Shown piece by piece: positions 1 through 11,091 of a stretch of 64,000 nucleotides of DNA. The stretch is from Panicum virgatum. Lineage: Eukaryota; Streptophyta; Magnoliopsida; Poales; Poaceae. How positions within the stretch are numbered: the first letter of the stretch is position 1; the number at the start of each line of letters is the position of its first letter. Where the stretch lies: NCBI RefSeq assembly GCF_016808335.1, contig NC_053141.1, positions 27,764,456 to 27,828,455 of the forward strand, read 5' to 3'. Made by a program: the position numbers and the translations under genes. The notes under the pieces are model-generated. The model saw nothing but the letters and a program-made list of their open reading frames with translations. It did no database searches and was not told where the DNA came from.

Positions 1-1269
1 TTCTTGCTTCTTCATCTTCCTATTATATTTATTCTTGCCCCATTTCTTGCCATTGACTTTGCTCTTGTTGGAACCAATGCCACTCATGTCACCAAACCTT
101 CTTTGATTTTTGATTATGCTTTCAAGGGTGACTTTTAATTTTGTGCACCTTTCTATCTTGTTGCTCAAATACTTCACTTGACTTTTGAGCTCTTTGTTTT
201 CTTCTACAAGGTTAGTCTCATATTGCATAGTAGAAGAAGAACAAACATCTATATGTGAAGAACATGGTATAGATAATAAATCATCACATGAGGTGGATAC
301 ATGCTTCTTGCCTACATCACAAGGGTTAGCAAAATTTTGCAATTGATCCTTTGACCCATGTGAAGAGCTCTCACTAGTTTTAATTCTTTTATTAGAAAGC
401 TTATTAGTGAGCAAAGCATGATCTAGTACCAAGTTCTCATGAGCAACACTAAGCTCCTCATGAGTCAAATTTAGCTCCTCATGTGAACAACTCATGACAT
501 AAAGTAGATGCTTTTATTGTTCACATGTGTCTTTGAGAAAGAAATTTTCTTTTTCCAATTTGGTTGTTTTGGCTAATACTTTCTCAAATAATTTGGTCAT
601 GCTAGCACATCTACTCAAGAGCTCATCATATGAATTAAGATCAATCACATTGCAATTTGATACCTTTATGTCACCTTGTGACATGAAGCAATGTGGCGAT
701 GGAGATGAACTTGACGTAGCAATATCATCCGTGCATGAATCAACTTGACCATCAAGTGTGCTTGGAGTAGAATCATTATTTGCAACATTTGAATTGTCAT
801 CATCAACCTTGTCAAGTGAGCTTGTTATAGATTGATCATCATCATCATCACTTGACCATGAGGTGGAACAATCTTCCACAACCACAATGTCGTGGATGTG
901 CTCATCATCCTCATGCACTCCCTCCTTGAGCTTATCATCATCATCATCATCATCGGAGGCCATCCCATATTTCTCATTGAGATAACTCCAAATCTCGTGG
1001 GCGGTTTTCATATCCATGATCTCACCAAGTATGCAATCATGTAAAGATCTAAACAATATATTAGTAGCTTGGATGTCTAGATCTAGGCATTTCTCTTGTG
1101 TTTGAGTTAGATTTCTTTCATCCAACACATGAGAAAAACCTACATCTACCATCCACCACATTTGGGGGCAAATAAACTTAAAATTGCATATCATCCAATT
1201 TTTCCAACGTGCAAAGTGTGTGCCATCAAAAATGTGTGGACACTCAACATCTAGCCCATAAGTCGCCAT
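1..1269 (-). pseudogene. gag: copia gag polyprotein (UBN2-type), partial and broken
   Basis: Structural capsid protein of a copia retrotransposon. The open frame could start at 1320, but that codon overlaps the primer site. The in-frame ATG at 1267-1269 (MATYGLDVECPHIFDG) fits better. The N-terminal half has the copia gag pattern with a conserved FDGTHFARWKNWM region, an EIWSYLNEKYG block and then an aspartate-rich stretch. A TAA at about 516-514 interrupts the frame. The same frame continues to base 1 with repeated HEEL/HENL heptad-like segments typical of the SIRE-lineage gag coiled coil. The zinc knuckle and pol would lie outside the window. Confidence 0.8.
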
Positions 1270-1307
1270 CCTCTTGGGTCGGTAAGGACCACAAATGAGA
1301 GACCTCG

Positions 1308-1319
1308 GCTCTGATACCA
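1308..1319 (-). promoter_or_regulatory. Primer binding site, initiator tRNA-Met type
   Basis: The minus strand reads TGGTATCAGAGC, the usual copia/gypsy primer site complementary to the 3' end of initiator tRNA-Met. It lies 2 nt from the LTR end at 1322. Confidence 0.9.
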
Positions 1320-2430
1320 CTTATAGGGTCGAGATGGCGGACTAGAGGGGGGGTGAATAGTCCTTTCTAAAACTAATTGTGCCGGCTAACTGAAATATGC
1401 GGAATTGAAACTATTTGCTTAGCCAAGACTTCACCCCTCTAACTATGACTCTAAGGCACCTCCAAAAAGATCCTACACAAAGCAAATGGAGTGCCAAGCT
1501 AGCAAGAGTTCTCCTTACAATTCTAATGCCAAGCCACACAAGCATAAGCACTAGTATTTCACAAACCAGGGGAGCTCCTACACAATTCTAATGAGCAAAA
1601 GCACAAAGCCAAACCTAAGCTCACTAGATGCTCAAGGACAAGGATACACAATTCAAACCCAAGAGCTCAACTTGCTTAGCTACACAATCTAAGCAAGAGC
1701 AACTAATTAAGCTACACAAGCTAACTAGTTACACTAGGATCTCTACTTCTAGCTGCACAAGCAAGAAGATGATTAGCAAGCTACACAAGCTAACTAATCA
1801 CTAGAGAACAACTACACAAGCACAAGATATATATTAATGTAAATACAAGGCTTGTGATTTGGAGAATGCAAACCACCGAGAAGAGTAGACAAAATTGACA
1901 CGGTAATTTTTATCCCGAGGTTCACTTGGTTGCCACCAAGCTAATCCCCGATGAGACAAGCTCCAAGGTTGCTGCCGATCCTCTTGCTAGTGGTGACTCT
2001 CAAGTCACACTCTCCCACGTGGAGTGCTCACACCGAGCTCTAGCACATGATCCGGCCGGACCACTTGTTGCTCTTCACGTCTCGCTCAACTAGAGTTGCT
2101 CTTCGCGGCTCCCGCGGGGTGAGCACAATACCCCTCACAATCTCTTCTCCGGAGCACCGTACAATCTTCTTGCGGGCTTCAACGGAGCCTCTTGGCACCA
2201 TGCCATCTAGGAGGTGGCAACCTCCAAGAGTAACAAGAACACCGGTTTGCAACACGATCACCTAGTGCCACTCGATGCAATCTCTCAATGCAACGCACTA
2301 GAATCGCTCTCTCACTTAGCGAATATGATTAGCACTAACCACAAGTGAGTTGGAGGGCTCTCAAGTACTCTCACACATGGACACCAAGTCCCCAAGGTGC
2401 TCAGCCACCTCAAATGGCTGGCCATGCCCT

Positions 2431-2440
2431 CTATTTATAG
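2431..2440 (-). promoter_or_regulatory. TATA box of minus-strand copia LTR
   Basis: CTATAAATAG on the minus strand, about 55 bp downstream of the promoter-proximal dyad at 2494. The short block GTGTAACGGCTAGTTT between them is shared with the plus-strand family member, where it also sits between the dyads and the TATA box. Confidence 0.7.
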
Positions 2441-2493
2441 AGGGAGGTCCCAAACTAGCCGTTACACTCAAATCCCGTGAAAACAGAGTTTTC

Positions 2494-3010
2494 GCGGACT
2501 GTCCGCCTCACAAAAACTGGACTATCCGCCATTTAAACCCAATGGCTAGATCTGCAATGATTATGCATCAGAGTCGATCGTTAGAGCCCTTCGCGAACTA
2601 TCCGCGCCCAATTGGCGGACCGTCCGCCGTTCAGACACTCCGAACACTCAGAGAGACAGCGTCTCTGGACAAACTTAAAGTTTGAGGGGCGGACCGTCTG
2701 CACCCCTTGGGCGGACCATCAGCCCTTCACATCGTGCAACCTTCCAGAACCGAAGACGTGTCTGGTCATTTTGTTAAGTGACCTGCAGACCGTCCGCCCC
2801 TCTGGGCCGGACCGTCCGCAGTCCAACCTTTCAGCCCAAGCCAGAGAAACAACCTCTCTGGACGATTTCTTTAAAACACATGCGGACTGTCCGCACCCCA
2901 TGGGCGGACCGTCCGCAGTACGGCCTTCAAGCTCAAACAAAGTTGCAACCTCTCTGGACAAAAGTGAATTATACTTGCAGACTGTCCGCCCAACCCGGCC
3001 GGACCGTCCG
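2494..3010 (-). repeat. Six-unit 96-bp repeat with paired GCGGACNGTCCGC dyads
   Basis: Dyad pairs begin at 2494, 2593, 2689, 2785, 2882 and 2977, giving periods of 95-99 bp. Within a pair the two dyads start about 22 bp apart (for example 2882 and 2904). Several copies carry one or two substitutions, mostly C-to-T or G-to-A. The array is in U3 directly upstream of the TATA box. Confidence 0.9.
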
Positions 3011-3667
3011 CCCGTCACTTCTTTTTCACACAAGTTGATCAACATCAACACCAACCCTTTCTCCTTTGCACATGTGCTAACACCACCACGTGAACAACAC
3101 CATGTGCATGTGTGTTAGCATTTCACAATCATTTTCAAAGGATTTTAATTTGATCTCACTACGCCACTCAATCCTAGCAACATCGCAATGTTAGATCGCT
3201 CAAGTGGCACTAGATGACTGATATGCAAACAAGTTTGCTCCTCTTGACAGTACGACCATCTATCCTAAATCCGGTCATGCACTTCTCTACACAACCTTTG
3301 ACCGGTGAAATGAAATTCCCTACAAGTCATACCATTGCCTTGCGCATTCTATTTAATCTTCCCAAATGTTGATGCCACACAAGCACCAAACTCCATCAAA
3401 CCTTTTTGATTATCAACATGAGTCAACACTTGGCTTGATCTTCCTTGAATGATATGATCCACTCTATATCATCACATGACCTCTTTGGTCCATCGATCTT
3501 GACCTTGCTCGTTCTTCACCGTTGCCTCGGTCCATCGGTGCCAAGTCTTGCTCAAGCTTCACCGCCACGCGGTCCCTTCCTTCAAAGCCTTGACTTGCCC
3601 TTCACCATTGCAACCGATCCATCAAGCCAAGCCTTGTCTTGATCTTCTCCACTTTGGTCACATGACT

Positions 3668-6600
3668 TGTAACACCCGGTTTATAAAAGAGCATAAACCG
3701 AGCAATCATATACGTGCCAGGATCAAGTCACACGTATATACAACAGAATGAACAGTATATCATAGCACATATCACGCAAAAAGACATAATAAAGCGAATA
3801 CGAATGTTATTTATTACAATAATGACAAAATGTCTGATACAGCGGAAGCGAAGTACAAAATACGATAAAGCTCTCCGAGGCTGAAGCAGGGCGCCACAGG
3901 GACGTCGACTGGGAGACGAACACCTAGAAGTCCTCGTAGTCCTGGTAGCGCTGGACGAACTCCCTCGTGTCGGCAGGAACTGAGCAGCAGTAGCGTAGCC
4001 AAGAGGAAAAAGTAGAGAAGAGGCAAGGGTGAGTACACAACTTGTACTCAACAAGTATAACACAAACTATGAGGCTCTAGGCTGGCTGACTCAACTGCAT
4101 TAGCTTTTAAGTGTTGGCAAAATTTTATTAAAGCTATTTACTACGAGTTGATGAATTACCATTAACCCAGTTACATAGTTATTAATCAAGTTTAAACATG
4201 TTACTACTGAGAACCAAACCGAAACCAAGCCACCAAGGTAAACCCCGAGAAGCACCTCCCTCGTCGGAAGGAGATAACTTCACTAATCAAAAGGAGGATC
4301 TGGGCCGCTCGTAACCGTGAGCACGGCTAGTATACCAGTTTTACACTCTGCAGAGGTTGCACATCTTTACCCACAAGTCGTGAGCTACGCCAGTTGTTCA
4401 TCACACTTCCTTAGGTGAGATGGCCAGCGACTCACTACGAGGCCTTTAAAAAGAATCTCGTTGGTAAGGCGTAACCGCGAGAGTTAGGTCGGCGACGATG
4501 GGGCCCACCTCCAGGGGTACAAGCACGTAGCACAGACCAAGCCGGAGGAGCAGGGACCATTGAAGCTTACTACTCTTGCCCCGCAGGTAAGTTACTCCAA
4601 ACCAAAAAGATCTAGTTATTACGCCAAGTCTATCCCATTCTAGCCTTGTGGTAGCGCTGTTGTCCCAGGTTGTCGCTCTATGAACCGGTCCTTATGGAGA
4701 GTGGCCAACCAGGCAGTAAGCACCGTGCTGGCCCCCTAAACCATGTTTCTACAAAAACCATCTTTTAACGAGACGTGAGCCACTCATCCACACAGAGGGC
4801 CACTCTCAGAATTAAGTTCAAGTAAACCATTAATCAATTTAATTAAAAAGGACCATTAAGTGTTATAGCGCGGCACCTAGCACAACTAACCAAAATGCAA
4901 CCCAAAGGTATATATAAAGGATATAAAGTGGCTAGGAAATCCTTATAGGCATACAGTATTAAAATGCAGTATGAAATTGTATTTAAAGTGATAGGTTGTT
5001 CATGTTATACTTGCCTTCCTCGTACTGCTCCTGCTGCTGCTCAAACTGATCCGAAGACGGCTGCTCCGGGTACTGGTATTGGGGCTCCTCAGATGGATCA
5101 ACGTCTACTCACGAACACATGGCCAAAACAATGCACAAAAATAAGCATACAAGCAAACACTAACAAAAACTAAAGAACAGTACATCAATACATAAAAACA
5201 GCGCACAAAACTACTCTAGAACTATTCTACGTGTCACAACGATCGCGTGGATATAAAGAACGCTAAAAACGGAGCTAAAACGCATAAACTAGGCCAAAAA
5301 CAAGTTCTAGGGGCTTATTTGTAAGAAAACTGAGGTTTCAGGGGCTTTTCTGCTAAAACCGAGGGCTAAAACGTAATTAAAGGGTAGTTCTGGGGTCTAA
5401 CTCGCAAAAATGGCAGGCCTGGACGGCGGTTTCTAATAGGGAAAAACTCAGGGGCCAAAACGATAAAATCTGGACTTAACTGGAATTTCTTTTGAACTAA
5501 AAAGGAGCGCGGGTTTATTTTGGAAAACTTCAGGGGCTCTTTAGCAAAAGGTCCAGGCTGAAGCGGTACGCACGGATCTGATCCGTTGGATCACGATCCG
5601 GCGGCTGAGAGAGTAACGCTCCGCGATCTAATCTCGTGCGTCCATGCTAGATCCGATGATCGGGAGCCAACGGGGTGCTGGGCAGGGGCACGGGTCGCCG
5701 TCGACCTGTTTTCGCGGCGGAGCGTGGCAGAGGACTCGCCGGCGTGATGAAATTCGGCGACCCGGGCTCTATTCGACTTGATTTTGGATCCTGAGTGATG
5801 TGCGCAGCCTTGAGAACACTACTGCGAGCTCAGCACAGGGGTCTAGCGCGGCGGAGCGGCCAGCAATCGGCGGAGCAGGGCGTAGCTACTCCGGTCAGCC
5901 ATTAAGCGCGATACAAGGGAAAGAACGGAGGGGGAAGGGCGCTGGAGCGTTCCATACCACGGTGCGTAGACCACGGAGCGTGCAGGTGTAGGAGAGAGTC
6001 TGCGGAGTAGCGGTTCGTGGCGGAGCGGCGAGTCCCGAGCCCGGCCACGGCGGCGACGCGCGGGGATCGACCGCACAGGGCCCCCCCGGCGCTTGGATCC
6101 GGCGGTGCTCGATGTATGGCCGCTCGGCGGAGCGAGAGCGCTGGTCAGAGAGGGGAGACTGTGAGGCGGCGGGGAGGCAAAGCCACGGCGGCGCAGACGC
6201 TCCACGCGGCGGAGCAGTGCGGAGCGAGGAGGAGGTGGCGTTCTAGGATTTGGTGGCGGCGGCTGCGAAGGAGGGTGGGATGCGGGGAAGGGCCAGGGGC
6301 GCATTTAAAGGGAAAGGCCAGGCCTCGGCGTGCGGGCCTGGGGGGAAGCCGTGGCGCAGAGATCACGGCCGAAAATCTCGGCCGGTTGTTGCTGCGTAGC
6401 GCGACGGGGAAGGGAGGTTAGCCCCGTGGGGTCGCAGTGTCAGGGAGGGAGCGCGCGCCAACGGGCGAGCCGAGCTGCAGGCGCGGGGAGCGGCCTGGGT
6501 CCACGGGCAGCGGGGCTCGGTCACGTGAGCAGAGGCGCGGGCGGAGGAAGAGGAAGGATCTGACCCGTGGGCCAGGTCTGTCAGCAACGCGGGGAGAGGA

Positions 6601-7359
6601 AGGCGAGCGCGGCCCGAGCGGGTGCCGCTGGTAGGCGGGGCCGGGGGAAAACCTGACGTGGCGCTGGTGTGCGGGTCGGTCTGGCAGGCGGCCTGGGCAG
6701 CGAGCGCAGGGAGTGGGCGCTGACATGTGGGGTCGCAGGGGGGCGGTGTGCGCTGAGGAAGTTTGTCCACGGGAGGCTGGGGTGCTGGGCCGGCCCGTCA
6801 GGCGGAGTGGAGGGCGACGCGCGGGAGAAGCGGGGGCGCTGGGTCAGCTGCTCGGTCGGGTGCCTGTCAGCGGGCCCAGGGAAGGGATCGCGCGGGCGCT
6901 GCGCGGTCTGCTTGAGTGGGGCTCCGACCCGTGGGTCCGGGGTTGCGCTGAAGAGGGAGGAGCGCCTGGCGTGCTGGGCCACGGGCGGAAAGGAAGGAGG
7001 AGGTGGCGGGCTGGGCCGAAACGGGGTGAGGGAAGAAGTGGGCCGGTTTGCTAGAGGGTTTGGGTTTTGGTTTTGGATTTCCTTTCCTATTTACTATTTT
7101 CTTTCCTCTTTTCCATTTTGAGTCTAAAACAAACACACATGTTGGAATTCAAATGCGAATTTGAATTCAAACCACAACCACTCAATTAAAAACCATGCAT
7201 CAGCATGAATGCAAAAACAAGTTAGTGCTAAAGTAAATTTTAATTACTTGTGACCCAAAAACTAGATTAAATGCGAGTCTAAACACAAAAATCCTTAGAA
7301 AATCGAATAAACCAATTAAATTTATTATTAAAGCTGAAAATTTGAATTAGGGTGTTACA
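3668..7359 (-). repeat. Tekay-type 3' LTR (3.7 kb)
   Basis: Starts TGTAACACCC and ends GGGTGTTACA on the plus strand, a 10-bp terminal inverted repeat. The region 5580-7060 is very GC-rich. Many long open frames there on both strands show no protein family features and are treated as compositional. A TTTAAA motif near 6303 on the minus strand lies roughly where the related solo LTR at 44781-48416 has its TATA box. Confidence 0.9.
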
Positions 7360-7396
7360 AATCCTACCCCCTTACAGGAATCTCGTCCCGAGATTC
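7360..7396 (-). promoter_or_regulatory. Polypurine tract and pol C-terminal relic
   Basis: The minus strand reads TAAGGGGGTAGGATT directly before the LTR start at 7359, which is the plus-strand primer for reverse transcription. Just upstream is GAATCTCGTCCCGAGATTC (7378-7396), an 8-bp palindrome with a 3-nt centre. The same 19 bases occur next to the tract of the LARD-like element (30010-30028). In chromoviruses this stretch encodes the last residues of pol (ISGRDS-like), so it is probably a surviving scrap of pol. Confidence 0.8.
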
Positions 7397-7416
7397 TGGG
7401 CTGGCTAGCAAAGAGA

Positions 7417-8547
7417 TCAGGATAGGTCTTCATCAACTACTCTTCCTTCTTCTGGCAAGTCCTCCGAAAAGACATCCGGGCATTCAGACACCACGCGAAT
7501 ACCATCCGTGGGTCTAGCCTCCATCTGATGAAGAAAACCAGAAGACTCCGTAGCACTGACTGTCACCTCTTGGTCATCAGATGCTGACAAGTGAACTGTC
7601 TGCTGAGCACAATCAATACGTACTCCCCATCTGGTAAGGGTCTCCATGCCCAGAATCACATCTATCTCTGAGGAATCAATGACGATCAAACCAGTGCAGA
7701 ATTCTGCCCTCCTTATAACAATTCTAACTCTGGAGCATATAGAGCATGTGTGTATCTGGCCCCCAGGTGAAGTAACTATCATAGCTGTCCTCATACAAGA
7801 AATTGGTATACGATGCTGCTCGGCAAATGACTTGGAAATGAAAGAATGAGTAGCACCGGTATCGAAAAGCACCATAGCTGGATAAGAGTTGACCATGAAT
7901 GTACCAATAACCACGTTAGAAGCCTCGGCTGCTGACTCGGCCGTCACGTGGTTCACCTTCCCCTGTCGTGGCGCCCTGGGTTGGACTGGGCGTCCCTGCT
8001 GTCCTGCCTGCCGTGGAGCCTGAGGTGCTGGACAACTTTTAGCATAATGACCTTTTTGCCCGCATTTGTAGCACATGCGGTGGCGGTGAATGGCGCGACT
8101 TCGTTGACCTCCCTGTGAACTTATCTTCACATCTTGCATTATTTCTGCTGCTTGCTCTTTGGACTCCTTGCGACCGCGTGGCTGGATCACATTCATAGTG
8201 ATAGTCAACCCATCAACATAATCATGGAGAGCTTGATTCTCGACCTGTGTATCTCTAGAGCACTTAGGATCCTTTCTCTTTGGCATGGTCTGTAGCTCTC
8301 CGACAGATGGACCGTCAAGGAAAAGGGAATCCTCCGCTAGCTGCCCTTGATGAGGCATCTTTCTCTTTGTACCGGAGAACAACCTCTGGTTCCTTTTAGT
8401 TGTGGCTTCATCTTCAGTCGCACGAACTTGACGACAAGGAACACCATAGAATTGGCAACACTGGCAAGTTTTCTCACCATCACCCATTGCACTGTCTCCA
8501 AGGTCTTTTTGTTCTGCCGACATCTGAGCTGGGGCAAAAGGAAACAC
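7417..8547 (-). pseudogene. gag-pro: Gypsy gag (C-terminal) plus protease, truncated before RT
   Basis: A 376-residue open frame. Residues 159-172 are a CCHC zinc knuckle (CYKCGQKGHYAKSC), the nucleic-acid-binding part of gag. Residues 229-231 are the aspartic protease active site in the context LFDTGATHSFIS. Residues near 355-367 (SECPDVFSEDLPE) match the linker that normally opens reverse transcriptase. After this the frame ends in a few unrelated residues and a stop, and the polypurine tract follows within about 60 bp. A deletion has therefore removed RT, RNase H, integrase and the chromodomain. The N-terminal 150 residues are a poor match to a normal gag capsid, suggesting a second loss there. 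Lineage call Tekay/Del is by motif and primer site. Confidence 0.85.
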
Positions 8548-9337
8548 AGATGGGTAAGGTCAAGGAAGAGAGAAAAACTCCATTATTTAAGGTTCTATCC
8601 TATTTAGATAACACTGCTCAGGCATTACTACTGATAGCTCCAGATAAATGTCACATAAATCCGGGAACTAGGAACTAGAGCGTAACTCTTCTGTTTCGTC
8701 TGAGAGATTCTCAATTTCTCTTGTACTAGTTGTAGGCCGGGGTGTCACATCCCTACCCCCTTACAGAAACCGACGTCCTCGTCGGTGACGTCCTTGTCGG
8801 TGATCCCTGGATATCACATCCTCTTCGCACTATCCTTCTTCTCAACAGGTAAGACAGAAGAAACCCAAGGCAGGATAAGGTAGAGAGGATAGAGTGGAGG
8901 GTTTTTCCCCCAACGATCTAACTCATTTTATTAATTAGTTAACTTTAACATCTGAGTGATTTTCTTTAAACAAATTTAAACTACTAAGCTAAGCAATCAT
9001 TCAAAAATCCAAATCAAACATGTATCATAATAACAAGCAGACAATTTTCACGACTTAGCCGAGTTTAGCAAAAGACTCGACTAACACAACGCGTCGCAGA
9101 ACGTGCTATCGTTTTATTATAAAAAGGTCACCTAGCTAACTCATGGTGGTCAGATGACTGATTCAGGCCAAAATCTACGAAAACTATTCTTCAGAGAGAG
9201 AAATCAAGGCAAGACGGGTAAAAAGTCATAGAAGTCAAGGGGTATAATAGTAAAATAGTTTCAGCAGACAAGGATTAGAGAGAAGAAGTCCTAAAACTCG
9301 ACCAGTTCTATCTAGGCTTCGTCCTACAGTCGATACG
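8548..9337 (-). other. Non-coding leader with an internal LTR-edge relic
   Basis: No coding potential seen. At 8741-8766 the plus strand reads GGTGTCACA followed by TCCCTACCCCCTTACAG. This is the same layout as a genuine LTR start next to a polypurine tract (compare 7351-7376). On the minus strand an LTR-like start TGTGACACCCCGGCC runs leftward from 8749. The leader is thus probably chimeric, carrying a fragment of another chromovirus. Confidence 0.55.
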
Positions 9338-9349
9338 GCTCTGATACCA
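9338..9349 (-). promoter_or_regulatory. Primer binding site, initiator tRNA-Met type
   Basis: TGGTATCAGAGC on the minus strand, 3 nt from the LTR end that begins TGTAACACCC at 9353 on the plus strand. Confidence 0.9.
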
Positions 9350-9352
9350 CTC

Positions 9353-10885
9353 TGTAACACCCGGTTTATAAAAGAGCATAAACCGAGCAATCATATACGT
9401 GCCAGGATCAAGTCACACGTATATACAACAGAATGAACAGTATATCATAGCACATATCACGCAAAAAGACATAATAAAGCGAATACGAATGTTATTTATT
9501 ACAATAATGACAAAATGTCTGATACAGCGGAAGCGAAGTACAAAATACGATAAAGCTCTCCGAGGCTGAAGCAGGGCGCCACAGGGACGTCGACTGGGAG
9601 ACGAACACCTAGAAGTCCTCGTAGTCCTGGTAGCGCTGGACGAACTCCCTCGTGTCGGCAGGAACTGAGCAGCAGTAGCGTAGCCAAGAGGAAAAAGTAG
9701 AGAAGAGGCAAGGGTGAGTACACAACTTGTACTCAACAAGTATAACACAAACTATGAGGCTCTAGGCTGGCTGACTCAACTGCATTAGCTTTTAAGTGTT
9801 GGCAAAATTTTATTAAAGCTATTTACTACGAGTTGATGAATTACCATTAACCCAGTTACATAGTTATTAATCAAGTTTAAACATGTTACTACTGAGAACC
9901 AAACCGAAACCAAGCCACCAAGGTAAACCCCGAGAAGCACCTCCCTCGTCGGAAGGAGATAACTTCACTAATCAAAAGGAGGATCTGGGCCGCTCGTAAC
10001 CGTGAGCACGGCTAGTATACCAGTTTTACACTCTGCAGAGGTTGCACATCTTTACCCACAAGTCGTGAGCTACGCCAGTTGTTCATCACACTTCCTTAGG
10101 TGAGATGGCCAGTCGTAGTGAGTCGCTGGCCATCTCACCTAAGGAAGTGTGATGAACAACTGGCGTAGCTCACGACTTGTGGGTAAAGATGTGCAACCTC
10201 TGCAGAGTGTAAAACTGGTATACTAGCCGTGCTCACGGTTACGAGCGGCCCAGATCCTCCTTTTGATTAGTGAAGTTATCTCCTTCCGACGAGGGAGGTG
10301 CTTCTCGGGGTTTACCTTGGTGGCTTGGTTTCGGTTTGGTTCTCAGTAGTAACATGTTTAAACTTGATTAATAACTATGTAACTGGGTTAATGGTAATTC
10401 ATCAACTCGTAGTAAATAGCTTTAATAAAATTTTGCCAACACTTAAAAGCTAATGCAGTTGAGTCAGCCAGCCTAGAGCCTCATAGTTTGTGTTATACTT
10501 GTTGAGTACAAGTTGTGTACTCACCCTTGCCTCTTCTCTACTTTTTCCTCTTGGCTACGCTACTGCTGCTCAGTTCCTGCCGACACGAGGGAGTTCGTCC
10601 AGCGCTACCAGGACTACGAGGACTTCTAGGTGTTCGTCTCCCAGTCGACGTCCCTGTGGCGCCCTGCTTCAGCCTCGGAGAGCTTTATCGTATTTTGTAC
10701 TTCGCTTCCGCTGTATCAGGCATTTTGTCATTATTGTAATAAATAACATTCGTATTCGCTTTATTATGTCTTTTTGCGTGATATGTGCTATGATATACTG
10801 TTCATTCTGTTGTATATACGTGTGACTTGATCCTGGCACGTATATGATTGCTCGGTTTATGCTCTTTTATAAACCGGGTGTTACA
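9353..10885. repeat. 1.53-kb palindrome made of two inverted 760-bp LTR ends
   Basis: Left arm 9353-10112 is the U5-side end of the Tekay-type LTR. Right arm 10126-10885 is its reverse complement. The 13-nt centre TCGTAGTGAGTCG (10113-10125) is the next LTR sequence, belonging to the right arm's copy. The arms are equal in length and I saw one mismatch (9518 against 10720). The complete LTR at 3668 agrees with the left arm at that site, so the right arm carries the private change. The outer end TGTTACA abuts the target-site duplication TGACT exactly. Confidence 0.92.
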
Positions 10886-10890
10886 TGACT

Positions 10891-11091
10891 CCATGTCATG
10901 TCTCATATGCAATGAGTTCCTTCATCACACTATATGAGTATAGCTTCAACACTTAGCCATTTCTCCTCCATGGCACATGTTGCTCATACTAGTGTCTTTG
11001 TGTGGACTAATCACGTGTGTATCTCAACATAAACACTTATTAGTCCACCTAAGTTGTCACTCAATTACCAAAACCAAATAAGGGCCTTTCA
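10891..11091 (-). repeat. Copia 5' LTR, outer U3 part
   Basis: Continuation of the LTR at 1322-3667 beyond the Tekay insertion. The minus strand starts TGAAAGGCCCTTATTTGG at 11091. This resembles the plus-strand LTR start TGAAAGCATCTAGGCCCC at 40847, followed in both by GTTTTGGTAATT. Confidence 0.8.

Larger units (their letters stand above)
1322..3667 (-). repeat. Copia 5' LTR, main part (U3 remainder, R, U5)
   Basis: Read on the minus strand this is the LTR downstream of the Tekay insertion. Its terminal block (a C run, CTCTAG, then CCTATA) matches the plus-strand family member that ends in CCTACA at 42516. The final CA is therefore mutated to TA here. The six-unit dyad repeat and TATA box are listed separately. 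Together with 10891-11091 the LTR is about 2.5 kb, longer than the 1.67-kb LTR at 40847. Confidence 0.85.
3668..10885 (-). mobile_element. Deleted Tekay/Del-type gypsy element with palindromic right end
   Basis: Minus orientation. It is flanked by a perfect 5-bp duplication TGACT (3663-3667 and 10886-10890). From left to right: a complete 3' LTR (3668-7359), polypurine tract, a gag-protease fragment, leader, primer site (9338-9349), then the 5' LTR reduced to its last 760 bp and followed by an inverted copy of those 760 bp. RT, RNase H and integrase are absent, so the element is non-autonomous. It sits in the U3 part of the minus-strand copia LTR. Confidence 0.85.
1..11091 (-). mobile_element. 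SIRE/Maximus-type Ty1/copia element, 5' portion, minus strand
   Basis: Read on the minus strand, the order is LTR (11091 down to 1322), an initiator-methionine-type primer site, then gag, which runs off the window at base 1. The rest of the element (pol, 3' LTR) lies outside. The LTR starts TGAAAG at 11091 and carries the same dyad-rich promoter as the plus-strand copia element at 40847-55887, so the two belong to one family. A Tekay-type insertion (3668-10885) splits the LTR. The right neighbour at 11092 is a gypsy LTR, which this copia element appears to interrupt. The matching target-site duplication would lie outside the window. Confidence 0.85.

Noticed and set aside
5580..7136. Long GC-rich open frames on both strands of the Tekay-type LTR (also 46572-48072 and 28124-29046)
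   Set aside because: They overlap on both strands, are dominated by R, G, A and P, lack any family motif, and recur in every LTR of the type. They look like a consequence of base composition.
9353..10885. Palindrome as a simple sequencing hairpin artefact
   Set aside because: Both outer flanks are unique and joined by a matching TGACT duplication, and the right arm has a private substitution. Raw reads are still needed to exclude it fully.
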